Positions 43,860 to 55,576 of a stretch of DNA of 64,000 nt are shown in pieces. Position 1 is the first letter of the stretch. The number at the start of each line of letters is the position of its first letter. A program made the translations under genes and the position numbers. The DNA comes from Perognathus longimembris pacificus (Eukaryota > Chordata > Mammalia > Rodentia > Heteromyidae), in contig NC_063168.1 in the NCBI RefSeq assembly GCF_023159225.1, forward strand, positions 63,653,398 through 63,717,397. Reading direction: 5' to 3'. A model generated the notes under the pieces. The model had not been told where the DNA came from. It searched no databases and saw nothing but the letters and a program-made list of their open reading frames with translations.

Positions 43860-44355
43860 CTGTGCAGCCAGTGTGATTAACTCCACTGGGACTATAATCT
43901 CAGGAAGGAGCGGAATGGAAATCATTTTTGGAATATAAATCAAATAGGATTTCGGTTGAAGTTATTTAAAAGAAATTAATTGACTTGTACTCGCCACAAT
44001 ACACTGATAAGAGTTCATTGCCAAGTCCGTCAGGAGTAATGAAAAAACAGTTAATAAAACTCAGCTGTCAAAAGCAGCATGCGGTGGCTCTCGGGAGGCA
44101 TCCGCAGCCCTGGGGTCACAGGGGGTGGAGCATACCAGTTTGCAGGGGCCAAGCTAGGCTTTGCTGTATTTTTCTCTTGTGTGGGATTACTTGAGTTTTA
44201 ATACTATAAGATTCTTAGGGCTGAGACTTTTTTTTTCCCAAGCTGCTTTGTATTTCTGCATTGCACCGTGCACATATTAAATCACGACCGAAGGAAGGAT
44301 GCTGGCTAGATAAGAATGCTTTTTGCATTCTGTAGTTCATTTTCTCTTTCATTTG
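43860..44355. promoter_or_regulatory. Candidate conserved non-coding block
   Basis: About 0.5 kb without repeats. It contains 'gtgattaactcc', 'ctataatctcagg', a TTAATTGA at 43976-43983, 'gagtaatgaaaaaacagtta' and 'gggattacttgagttttaat', so homeodomain-type cores are dense. CpGs are kept near 43989, 44028, 44071 and 44093. The composition resembles a developmental enhancer. No transcript evidence is available. Confidence 0.38.
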
Positions 44356-44879
44356 AAAAGCCTCCTAAGGAGATATTTCTCCTCCCCTTTACTGACTGAA
44401 ATGACCTTAAGGCAGAGGGAGTGGCTATCTTTAATTAAAGACATCATCGGTACTTCTCCCAAATCCATGGATGAGAATAAGTTATGGGGGGGGGGAAGCC
44501 AAACCAAAATGCACACTCAATGGTGGGGAGAAAGAGTGGGGCAAAGCTCTACCTCAAAATCCAATGTTCAGAACCTTGAACTTGGCAACCAGCCTCATCA
44601 CCATCCCCCAACACTCACACAAATACACTGCACATTTCAGCCCATGTGGGTTTGATTTGCCATTCTCATGGAAGATGAGAGTCCTAGCAACAAGGAACCA
44701 GACATTACCTGTGTCCCCAGGAATCCACCTGCCCCTGGATACCGTAAGTAGCTGCCTCCTGCTCTGGCCCTTTCCTTAGGCAGAGAGCTAATATACTCAG
44801 GACACAAATTCTCCAGTGGAGCTGGAACCAGTTATAAACCAAACACTTCTTTTGTTCCTCACGGCAGAGGTATGCTTTT

Positions 44880-45002
44880 CCTCTGGACCAGCAGATGAGG
44901 GAACTGAAGTACAAAGAGCTTAAGTAACTTATCCAAGGTCACATGACAAGGGGCAAAGCAAGATTAGAATCTGCACTCTAGCTCTAGTCTGCCTTCCCCA
45001 TG
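44880..45002 (-). mobile_element. MIR SINE relic
   Basis: 'cagatgagggaactgaagta', 'cttaagtaacttatccaagg' and 'tcacatgacaaggggcaaag' is an unmistakable reverse-complement MIR core. Confidence 0.85.
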
Positions 45003-45559
45003 ACAGGAAAGGGCCTCTCCCCCCCCCTTTTTTTTTTGCTTTGCTAGACAATGCTTTATGTTAAATTCCCCTGCAAGACATGACATTCACTGATAAATGG
45101 TTTGCTGAATGGCTTACATTGATTGAACCCATGGACTATGGGAACCTGGGGTAGAATTCTCAAAGTGGTCATGCCTGAAGAGTGAGCACAGCATAGATTC
45201 ACAAGGCTCCTTGTCTGTGGGTTTTGCCTGCAAGGTGGACCTCAACAGAGGCACTGTGGCAGTCTGTAACTATAGACCTTCTAGAACTTTACTGCTCCTT
45301 CAGCAAGGAGTCTAATTACCAACTTTAGATGCTAGATGGGGCAATTTATTGGTAACTGACAGAACAGAGCGTATGACAAGGTGTGCTTTTGAGGCCAACT
45401 CATTGAGGCCAAAACAGATCTACCAGTTAGCTGGGATCTTCCATCCAGCCCCGAACTCCCTGTAAGTGGATGGTAGACAGCACCAGCAGAAGTCCAGTTG
45501 GGAGGCCAGCATCAGCCCAGCCATGGGAGTAAAGATGCATCTGTGTATTCCTTACTTTC
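45003..45559. other. Unique non-coding sequence
   Basis: A C run passing into a T run (45019-45038) is the only notable feature. Confidence 0.35.
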
Positions 45560-45925
45560 ATGTCACTATGGCCAAAAGACCTGGCAGAAACAACTTAAAG
45601 AGAAGAAGGATTTGTTCTGGCTCCTGACTTCAGAGTATCTAGTCTGTGACTGCTTGGCTCCATATGCGTGAGCGTGACACCATGGCAGCAGGAACGTGCG
45701 GCAGAGGAGAGCAATTCTGCAGACAGGAAGCAGATAGCACAAGGCAGAAAATGGCCAGGGAGAAGATTCCCCCCACCCACCAAGTTCCTGCCCCTATGAT
45801 GGACTTCCTGCAACTAGGCCCTACCTCCTAAAGATTCTAGAACCTCCCCAAATGGTGTCACCATCTGAGGACCAAGCCTCTAACACTTAAGTCCTCTCGG
45901 GAAGGCACTTCACACCCAAACCACC
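45560..45925. mobile_element. Rodent-type interspersed repeat, family not named
   Basis: The sequence 'gacctggcagaaacaactta', 'aagagaagaaggatttgttc', 'gacaccatggcagcaggaac', 'aactaggccctacctcctaa' and 'ggaccaagcctctaacact' matches a moderately repeated rodent element I recognise by pattern (LTR-like or hAT-like) but cannot name with confidence. No coding region remains. Confidence 0.55.
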
Positions 45926-48900
45926 ACACTGCAGATGGTCCCCTGTGAACTTCCCACCTGAGGTCCAAGACCTCTGCTGAGTTGTGTCTGGAGTCTCCCC
46001 AGTGCTGCTTTCTCTCTGGATAGGGTTGGAGAAGCCCTTGTCTCAAATCCTTGCTGGGAAGCTATGCATAAGGGTTTGGCAGATTGGGACGGACAGCACC
46101 CCAGGGTGAATTTCCACAGGCTGGCACCCAGTGAGGCCAGGATGGAGGGATGACAACACCTTGGAGCTGCCTGTAGACACACATGTGGCGTCTTCAGTCT
46201 AGGCTTCTCCAATCCAGTACTGGGTAAAGTCACACTCAGAGAAGACATAAAAAATGTAGATTTAAGGGTGGTGGTGTCTTCCCTGAACTGTACAACACAA
46301 GCACCTTGACCCCTGGAGCTATGAGGTCCCCAAGGTGAGTTGCTGCTGTTGCGTCTAGCCAAGGCAGCCAGCACACAGAGCAACAGTGGGCAAGATGGAA
46401 AGATGTTCACCTCCACTGTAACGCTCTTCTGAGTCTGGTGCTGGCACAGTGGGTAATCCCGGTTATTTGGTAGGCAAGGCCCTGAGACAGGTTCTGCTCT
46501 GCTCCAGCTCACTTGTTCCTTATGTGGGCCATTCTGTGGATCTGGATACTTTTCTGCCCCTTGTGTCATAAGGGTCCGAGGCTTGTGGTTCTCATAAATG
46601 CAGTACCCCAGCAATTGCATGAGTGGAAACAGAGAGAATGCCTACACATTGACAGCCTGTGCAGTGTCTCACGAATGACCTCTAGTATAAGCTTAGCATC
46701 CTCCCCACCTCAGATTCTGCTCTGGGACTATCATGTAGCTCTAGAGGGGATAGGTCTGCCCACCTATAGGAACTGGAGGCCAGGGTGCGGAACGGCTGGA
46801 CTCAGATGGCAGGCTCTCTCTTGGGCATCCCACCTCTCTTCTACTTCCATGGTTCTTTTGGGCAGTGAGACTATTCAGGTGTGTGCTTCTGGGCACTATC
46901 ATGAGGTTACTACACAGGTGGACCCAAGAGAGAAGGAGTTGGTGGTTCCTGGAAGGGCGAGTGTGAGAGAACCACTCTCTGTTGTGTCATACCCTCTGCA
47001 TTTGGCTTCCCTAGTGCATCTCGGCAGAAGTGGCAGAGAAGGAAAAAGCCTTGAGGACCCACACCTAGAGCAGAGCCATCAGAGGTAGTGCTGGATTTCC
47101 AGTCCTTAACAAAGGGATGGCATGACAAGAATTAAGAAGTCATTGCTACATGAGCGATGGCTCTCAGGGGAGAGGGTCCCATGGAGACCCATGGAGATTC
47201 TCTCTCTGTTGCAAGCTGGAGAGCCTGGAAAGTATTTTTACTAAGGAAAGCTGCGTGTGTTTGTGACAAAGAATCAAGCACGTGGTTGAAGGCTTGACAC
47301 ACAAGGCTTCCTATTCCTTCAACTTCACTAAAAAATGCAACATGACCTGCGAACAAAGGCAAGCTGCCCAGCCTATTGGAAAATGAACCAAATCATGTCC
47401 ATCTGGAATACATCTAGGCCTGCCCATCACTCCCAGGGAAGTTTGCCTGTTTTCTCATCATTTTTCTTAAAAGAGAAAATGAAAGGATTCCAGGGATTCT
47501 CAGCCTAAAGTGCTCCTGTTGCTGTGGGAAGCTGGTGTGCAGCTGCGTAATGAAGCTGTTCCATAGCCCAGAGGCTGGTCCTTGTAGTGGGCCGCTAGCT
47601 GTGTGAGGAGGGAAGGCTGACCTAATTAGTCAGGCCAGTGGCTGCTTGGCATTAGCAGTGACAGACAGAACACCCTCTTCAGAGGCCCTGGGAAGTTAGC
47701 CCTGAACGGGGAAAGGTGATTAGAATGCAAACTGGGAGCACATACAGGTGTATGTGCTCATCCCTCCCTGGCCCCTCTTCTGGACTGCTCAGGATGCACC
47801 TGGGCTCCCAAATGTTATGTCTGCCCTTGGAAATCCTCTTTCACCTAGGCCATCCAGAGGTAGCTTTTTAAATCTGGTTTCTGGAGCTTTCTGCAGGCTT
47901 CTGTTTGGGGGTAACTACGGGGTAACAGACCTGAGCTGGTTTTGAGCGCCTGTAAGGGGTACAACATGGGACTATCAGTGTACCAGGCTACACTGAGAAC
48001 CACCCCCATTAACCCACCGAGTCATCCTTCTTGAGCAGTAGAGAAATGAAACCCAGACTGAGCTGAAAGACAGGGGAAAGGAGGGAAGGACCAGGAGTCT
48101 CCAAGAGAGAGGAGAAGGACCAGACATTCCTCTCCTGTGGCCGAACAGACATCCTAAGAGCAAGATGACAAGAGGGGACCGTGCTGTGTCCCACCCCAGA
48201 AGAAAGATCCTTGGAGTGCAGCTCCAGGGACAGACCCTTTGGAGGCAGGGGAGGACCAGTCCCCAGGACTTGGGGCACTCAGGGGCAGGGTCACTGGATC
48301 ACAAGGTCTCAACTCTCCCCTCAGTGGTTGGACCTGTTTCCCTACTTGCAAAGATACCTGGCAGCCGCAGAAGGTGAAGAACTAAACTAAAAGCTAAAGC
48401 TAAACTCTGAAAGATGAGAAATCTCAAACTCAATGCAAGAAAGGCCGCCACAGAAGACAAAACACCTCGGGAGAAGGAATGGAGAATTGGGAATGCTTGT
48501 TCCAGGCTAAATGAAAGACAGAGGACATGCTAAAAACACTGTGGCCCTTGGGATGGCCTGCTGGCACATCGAAGCTGCCCAGTGCTAGCCCTGGAGAGAT
48601 TTGAGTTGGCTACCTTAGAGGAGAGCTGGTCAGGGTAACCACAGGTGGATGGAAAACCCTAAGGGTGGCCACCAGTACTTCAGAGGGTGGGACCTGCCAG
48701 ATACCAGAGCACCTGGAGACAAGATGCTGTCTGGACCTCCAGGTCCCTTACAGGACCTGAGATGGAAGCAGGAGCCCCCAGGGGCGATGCCAACGGCCAG
48801 TAGAGATGCCCAGCAGCAGCTCTTGGGCATTTTGCCCTGTTCCAGAAAACTGCAGGCGGTGACCTCACCTCTGCTCCAAGTTTGTCCAAATGAGTGCATT

Positions 48901-49699
48901 TCTAGATCACTGACATTCATCTCTTCGAGTACTGAATATTAATTTTTTAAAGCACTTTAATTATTTTTTGGATGAAAAACAGTTCTGCAATGTGTCAGGT
49001 CTTGTCTGACCCCTGCACAGACTTCATGAAACAAGATCCCTCGTTGCATGACTGAGACCTGTTCTGAAGAAACACGCCACTGCCGGAGTGGTCCCTCCCC
49101 AGCCACCAGACAGGGAGACAGTGGCCTCCCTGGGCAGACCCTGACTAAGGAGGCCCTCAGGAAATGCCAAGAATGTTATATGGCTTCTACTCTTGGGGCT
49201 CCTGGCTAGTTCCCAAAGTGCTTTCCTGTGGCCTTCAAAACGAGTTTATTCAATGGAGCTTGAATGAGAGGCTCCCAATGAGAAGGCAGGCAGACTGTGG
49301 CATTCCATAATTCATATGAGCCAGGAGGACCAGCCCCTTCTCCCTGTAAACAGGGACAGCAATGCGAGTAGGGCCTCAGGCCAGGAAGTGAGGCTCAGTG
49401 GTCCTAGGTCCTTTCACTTCTTCCTTTGCCGGCTGCTATGGTGGCTCAGGGTCGGAAACTTCCCTTCCTCCTCGTGGGCTTGGTTTATCCACCAGGGGCA
49501 AGAGGTGGAGGCAGCTCCTGCCAAATGCAGTAAAGAGGCCTTGTAGTCACCATGTTTTATTCTAGACAATCTTTTGATAGTGGCAGCAAACTATAAACCA
49601 TTGATAGGACAACGGTTGTATCTACAGCTTTCTCTGAATCTTCCAGTCTGATGTGTAAAAGTTACTAAGCATGTCTATTATCAGATAATCAAGCCATAG
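45926..49699. other. Long unique non-coding stretch
   Basis: About 3.8 kb with no repeat or gene I can support. The longest frame of the window (236 codons, minus, 45910-46620) and a 191-codon plus frame (46513-47088) lie here, overlap each other partly and show no domain. AT-rich patches occur at 47455-47480 and 48930-48970. Confidence 0.4.
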
Positions 49700-49855
49700 A
49701 AGGTTACTCAAGAAGTGACCTCAGTGTCCTTTAGTCCAATCCATTTGCTCAGATGAGGGAACCAAGGCCCAGTCAAGGAAGTGATCTACCAAAGGTTAGA
49801 GCCACATCAGAGGGAGAGTGAGGACCAGGCCCTGGGCCTCCTGCATCCTCTGGCC
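49700..49855 (-). mobile_element. MIR-like ancient repeat relic
   Basis: 'ctttagtccaatccatttgc', 'tcagatgagggaaccaaggc' and 'gaagtgatctaccaaaggtt' follow the antisense MIR-related pattern. Confidence 0.5.
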
Positions 49856-51843
49856 AAGCTTGTGATGAGATTGCACACAGCAGCCTCCTGTTCTGTCCTG
49901 CCTCTCCTGCTGCAGTCCTGGACATTTTAATTACTTATACCTTTCCTTCTCACACCCCAGGGCAGTTTTGTAAAGGGCACTACCGCTGCCAGGTTCAGAC
50001 AAAGCATATACATTCTTATGTTATTTTAAATCCCTTTGACTGAAGAGGAAAATACGATTGTAAGAAAAGAACTAAAAAAGAATTTAAAAACTAATTTTAG
50101 AAAGGAGGGGAAAAAGTGAAAGAAGGAAAGGAAAAAGGAAGGAAGAAAAGAACTGAGTTCTGGTGGGGTTTAGACTGGACTTCAAAAGAACCCCTTGGAG
50201 GGTCACAGAGGAGAGACTGAGAGATCCCAGCGCTGCTTTCTGGCTATCCCTACACTGTCATCTCACGAGTTCACAGGCTGGCTGGCTGCTTCCACGTGGA
50301 AATGTTGCAGTGCTCCGCCCAGTGCAGCCGACGACTCTCTTCAAGAATGCAATGGATTAGGGCTGAAACTGGGGAGCCTGACCTGGCCCCGGATTAAGAA
50401 TGTGAAGAGATCATCAGCATCCATGAGTGAGACTCACGCTGTATCTCTAAAGAGAGGCAAAGGGCTCGCTGGTGGGCTCAGTGCCCACCGTCCGGCTGAG
50501 GCTAGTGGCCCGTGCTGGGAGGGCTACACGGAGATGTGATGAAGGATCAGATAAGTAGGTCTTTCTTTAGGGTCAGGATCATATAAGTCAAAGTTGTCTC
50601 TGCCCTCTGCCAGGACCCATCATGTGGCCTCCGAGGAGCCAGAAAGTCTGGGGTCACAAAAGGGGAGGGTAGTAGGTGTGGGGAGCTGCTGAAAAATATG
50701 ACTCCTTCCCAGGAGAACCGCCCACCAGTGAGCCTCAGTGCGCATGGCGATGTCTCAGGAACACACTGTTCTCTTTGTTGGGGGCAGAAATCTGTTCGGT
50801 GCTGATTATGCGGGCTGATGAGTGGGCCTCTCTCGCTCTCTCACTTTAATTCTGGAGTCCTGCTTAGCAGACACAATCTCAGGGAGGTGATCCTGGGAAA
50901 AACACAGAATGAATTTTTCTTGTCATTCATTGTTCTGGAAGCACGGAGAGAGCCTAGAATTCCAGGTATAGAGGTATGCACCTTTGCCTAGACTTCAGGA
51001 CCCCCAAGTCGGAGCTGGGGGCCCCCAAAATCTATAAAGAACATCCCCCTGGTTGGCCCAACAATGGCACTCAGGAGCCAGCAGCAGATCCTGTTCTTGG
51101 AGAGGGATGTTTTCAGTTTGAGAATGCAGGTGATGTTTTAGAAGATCTCACCGCATTAAAATGCATGTAACAACAAACCCTTCAGTGGCTGCTTGTGGAC
51201 TAAAGGGATTGTCTGGGAAGCAGGCAATGGAAATGTTCTTTTTCCTGATAGGGATGTGTGCTATTGAGGTCTGCATTAGTCTGTCCAAAACTGATCGAGT
51301 CACACACTTCAGATCCCTGCATTGTGTTCTATCGAAGTTATACTAAAATGATTTCTTACAGAAGAGACTTTTAGTCTATCTCCAGCATGAAAATAAGCTT
51401 TCAAGATAGGAACAGCAACAGTTTAAAATAAAAGGAATATTTCTTAGTTTTACTAGTTTGAAAGAAAGCTAAGGTACCAGGATGTGATAATGCTTAGGAT
51501 GTAAACAGTAACAAAATATAACACAAAACAAGCAATAACAACATATTTAAACTCTTGTGCTGACCTAGGCTCTTTCACTTACCTATCCTCTATTGGGCTG
51601 AGTGGTACTGGGATGTAGCCTTTCAATCCCAAAGCCCTGCCCTAGGTGCTCATACTGCAGGACTAGTTCCATGCCTGTGGCAGCACACCTTCTTCTGCCA
51701 TACCGCGGTCCCCTTGGACATCTCAGTTAGGTCTGACTCAGTTTGGATGAGTCCATGTTGATGTCCCAGTAGAGTATGGAACAGATCCTGAGAACCAAAC
51801 CTGGCTTGCAGTGGAAGCCAGCCCACTAACCATGCTAGGGAAA

Positions 51844-51844
<1 letters not shown>
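49856..51844. other. Unique non-coding sequence
   Basis: A purine-rich patch lies at 50100-50152. 50730-50970 is repeat-free with retained CpGs and could be regulatory. No gene is recognisable; open frames reach 114 codons only. Confidence 0.4.

Positions 51845-51893
<49 letters not shown>
51845..51893. repeat. (TG)n microsatellite
   Basis: About 24 uninterrupted TG units. Confidence 0.98.
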
Positions 51894-51896
<3 letters not shown>

Positions 51897-52129
51897 TGGC
51901 TGGAATCTAGACTATTGGTCACCTCAAGTCTCAGAATGGCTTATCTGTCCCAGATCTCCAAGGTAACCCAGTTCATCCCAGGACTGCCACCTCCAAACTA
52001 CAGCAGGAAGCAATTTCAGCTCATCAAGGCGCTCTCCTCATCAGCTCTCCACGCCGGACCACCACTGCTCCAGACGGCACGCCCGGCCCAGAGATTCTGG
52101 CTGTAGACAAGCAGACGCTCTTTCCACTT

Positions 52130-52480
52130 CTGTTCTCATTCAACAGTGGCATAATTATGATTGATCAAAATATTCAGATCTTCAAAAGCATGTCAAAGTG
52201 TAACCTCATGAAATGAACTTTGGAAAAGATGTTCGGTTCCCTGTACATGACTTGAAATCCGGATTTTAAAAAATTATTCATTTTAAATCTACTCAGGGAG
52301 ATGTGGAGTTGCAGCAAGTAATCAGGTTTTCAAAGTCTTTTCTTGGAGATAATGAATTATGTTTCTAAATTCAAAACCCATGCAATTTAAAAAATATACA
52401 ACTATTAGACATAAACTTCCAACGCACCATATTTTTTAAATCAGAGACATTATGTTAAAAATGGTTTTGAATCACAACCA
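52130..52480. promoter_or_regulatory. Candidate AT-rich conserved block
   Basis: Repeat-free AT-rich sequence with TAATTATGATTGATCA (52150-52165), 'aatgaattatg' and several TAAT/ATTA cores. The TGATTGATCA part resembles a PBX/MEIS composite. Inference only. Confidence 0.3.
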
Positions 52481-52659
52481 CCATCCATAACATAAATCTG
52501 ATGCCACAACTATGTGTATTTCTCCGCCTTTCTGCAGGAGGAAGGCTAGGGAGTGACGGTCAGGTGTCTCTAAGTAGTGAGGATAGTGTTTGTCTAGCAT
52601 TCATCTTAATTGTCAGGTGAATGCAGTCATAATATTCAATGTACATATGTGGAAATGGA

Positions 52660-52775
52660 AGTAGGTCAATGATGAAAGGAATGACATTGATCAAGATACA
52701 GTGTGCTCACAAACTGACATATTGAATTGAAACTCCTCTGTAGAACTACTTAGGGATAATAATAATAATAAAAAG
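52660..52775 (+). mobile_element. Retroposon 3' tail, L1-like (second copy)
   Basis: 'gacattgatcaagatacagt', 'cacaaactgacatattgaat' and 'tgaaactcctctgtagaac' align with the copy at 21313-21381, followed by an AATAATAATAATAAAAAG tail. Most likely an L1 3' end. Confidence 0.6.
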
Positions 52776-54409
52776 AAACACAAAACTAGGGTTAAGAAAA
52801 TGCAAGCAGGTGGGAGATGCCACAACTCATAAAGTTTAAACAAAACAAATATATACTAAAATAAGTGGAAATTTTGGGAATGGCACATTCTCCATGGCTT
52901 TCAATCACCTCTCTACTTTGCTTCTCCCTATTGTTGTTCTATTGAAGAGCCATTTGTAGTCTTCCCAGACTCTAGGGTTTATCTCACGTTTCTCCCTCTT
53001 CCCTGAAAGCCTTCCTGAACTCTCTGCCCTTGGGTGCCCTGTTTCCCACGAGTGCACACAGACCTGTGTCCTTCTTGGCAGATGCACCATTTAAAGACCC
53101 CTCCCCCCCTCCTTGGCCATGCAAGGTAGAGCTTCTCCTGATAGAATCTCAGTCCCTGCTATCTGGCTTGTGGACAGCTCAGAATCTGCCATTCAAGTGG
53201 GCAGCAATATGTATTCGTGGACTCAAGGAGACTGCCATGTAAACCAATTACTCTTAGAGTGGCAGGCCCAGAGCAAATGGACTCCAACCAACTGGTAAGC
53301 TCTCTATTCTAGCAAGCACAAATGCCTCTTACATATGCATGCTCCTCACATCCCAGTCAATGGACAAGGACTCTAACCTTCTGAAAATGAGCCTCACAGA
53401 TGGAGGAAGGCTTAAGAATGTGCATGGGGAAAGAGGCGTTCAACATAAGCATAATGAGATTGCTATGATGTTCCTTTGTACTCTTCTATTTCTGGACACC
53501 TGGACCTCGAGGGAGGGGCCTGGAGCCTGGGCTTCACAGTCAGGTTTGACTTCCTTTGAGCTAAGGGAGAAGGGTGACCGGTATCGCCTGTGCTGCTCTG
53601 AGCCCCCAAGTGCACAAGATCTGTTTGTCTCTTCTCAGCTCTGACTTGCTCCAGCCATCCTTTTTCTCCCTGACCTCCTTGCTCAACTTCTAGAAGTTAG
53701 ACTGTTCAAATCAGATGGCTCTGATTACCCCAGGGCCATGACATTTCACCAAATCACACTCAAAACCAGTCACTGCTGCCTGATAGCTTTGGAACAAGGA
53801 AATAAATATCCATCCTGGCAGTCCTCACTTATACTCAAGGAGGTCAGGCAGCTTCTGTGGAATGCTTGTCATACAGCCCCAGGTTGCTTATTTCCTGTGA
53901 GTGCTGGCTGTGGACCCCAATGTTCCCTCCCAATCACCCCAGGGAAGGGGAAACAAAGGGAAAACTAAATGTAGCATTGTGGCTAGTCTGTCTATGAGAG
54001 AGCCCACCACGCCGGGCTGAAGTGAGCTCTGTGCTGCAAGAAATCAAACAGAAAGTGGGGTAGGGCAGGTGAGACGTTAGTGGAGATGCCAAAAAATGCA
54101 ATAATAACAAATCCTTGCGAGAGCATTTCCCCAAGCAGCAGCAGCAGAGGAAACTTCATGTGGCAGGAGGGGCAAGGCTCCAGGGAGCATCTTCTTCAAC
54201 CTGGTCTGATGGCTAATGCGACCCAAGGAAACACACTGGATCCCAGGGACCTCTGTTCCCGTTCAGCCCATTTGGTCTGACTTTTCAGGATAATTCCTCT
54301 CTGCGGGCTCTCTTTGAGCAATACAGAGGGACCAAGTGAAAGATCTCCTACCATCCTGGAAGGCACAGACTAGGCTCACTTGGGCTCTTCCCTGTGTCTT
54401 CTAGAGTGT
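52776..54409. other. Unique non-coding sequence
   Basis: No gene or repeat family is recognised. Frames of up to 101 codons (53339-53644, plus) are unsupported. Confidence 0.4.
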
Positions 54410-54600
54410 TTTTGCCCCATATAATGGCTAGTCGCCAACATGACTATTTCAATTAAAATTAATTTAATTTAAATGGCATTAAAATTCAGCTCCCTAGTCA
54501 CATAAGCCACATCCCAAGTGCTCAGTAGCACTTGGCAGCACAGCGCTGACACATCTGCATTATTGCAGAAGGTTCTGGACGGTGGACAGGCTGTTCCAGG
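54410..54600. mobile_element. hAT-type DNA transposon relic
   Basis: The run 'ccccatataatggctagtcg', an AT-rich 'ttaaaattaatttaattt' segment, 'cacataagccacatcccaag' and 'tgctcagtagcacttggcag' matches a hAT-Charlie-like non-autonomous element common in mammals. I do not assign the exact family. Ends are decayed. Confidence 0.6.
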
Positions 54601-55218
54601 AAGTCCCTGACCTTTCTGAATTTCCTAAGGGAGGCAAAGGGAAAGCTGTCTAGGGAAGGAGCAAGTTCTCCTCTCAGTCCACTTCTCACCCTGCAGCACT
54701 TCCAGAGCGGGGCTACGGCTGCCTCGGAGTCCTGACCTCCAGCTCTCTGCGCTCAAGGTAGGCCCCAGGTAGGAGTGGCCTGCCGGGCCTGCTTGTCTCA
54801 TTTGCTTTGATTTGTCACAACCACAACCATTGATGTCAAAGCACTGTGCTGACACTCTACCCCCAGGTTCTGGAGGCCAAGGGAAGAGGGGGCAGAATGG
54901 AGTCTGCACTTCACAGGACAGATATTTACTGCTGCTCCAATCCCAGTCTTACTCTGTGGAATTCTTTGTGTGCTTTTCTAGTAGTAACGTTTAGAAGAAA
55001 AACAAACTGACCTGTTTAATATTTCAGACTGACAGCCTTCATGGCCTTGTTCATTTGTATAAGAGTGTGATTACAGCATTGCATAGTTGTAAATTTAGTA
55101 AGAGAGCAACAAAGGGTAGCTATGTATCTCATATCATGCATATGTTTACTTGCTTGACTAACGTAACTATCTCACTACATGCATGTATATCAAACCGCAA
55201 TTTTGACAAGCATTTTCT
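54601..55218. other. Unique non-coding sequence
   Basis: No recognisable feature. Confidence 0.35.
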
Positions 55219-55576
55219 GGCCACAGTGGCTCAGGCCTGCAATCCTAACTATTTGGGAGGCTGAGATCAGGGATGGAGTTTTGAGGCCATTCCGGGCAAA
55301 AAGAAGTATGGGAGACTCCATTTCAACCAATAACTAGGCATAGTGGTACATGCCTGTGTTCCCAGCTACAAGGGAAACACAACAGCTGGGCACAATGGTA
55401 TGTACCTGTCATCCTCACTGACAGAGGACACCTGGACATGAAATGAGACTCTTCTTTGAAAATTCCCAACTTATAAGGGGTTGGAGGTATGGGTCAGATG
55501 TTAGAGCACTTACCTAAGCAGGTGCAAAGCCCAAAATTCAATCCCTAGTGCCTCCAGCAACATCAACAACAACAAT
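55219..55576 (+). mobile_element. Long B1-ID type composite SINE (possibly multimeric)
   Basis: A B1-like head ('cagtggctcaggcctgcaat', 'ctatttgggaggctgagatc') is followed by two further B1-like starts ('gcatagtggtacatgcctgt' and 'gcacaatggtatgtacctgt'), then an ID-like monomer ('ggaggtatgggtcagatgtt', 'agagcacttacctaagcagg') and an A/C-rich tail. The repeated left units suggest nested or tandem B1-like parts. Confidence 0.75.

Noticed and set aside
45910..46620. 236-codon open frame on the minus strand, the longest in the window
   Set aside because: It overlaps the end of a repeat relic and an opposing 191-codon frame, has no domain or low-complexity signature I recognise, and no splice or promoter context. 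A frame of this length is expected by chance in 64 kb of mixed composition.
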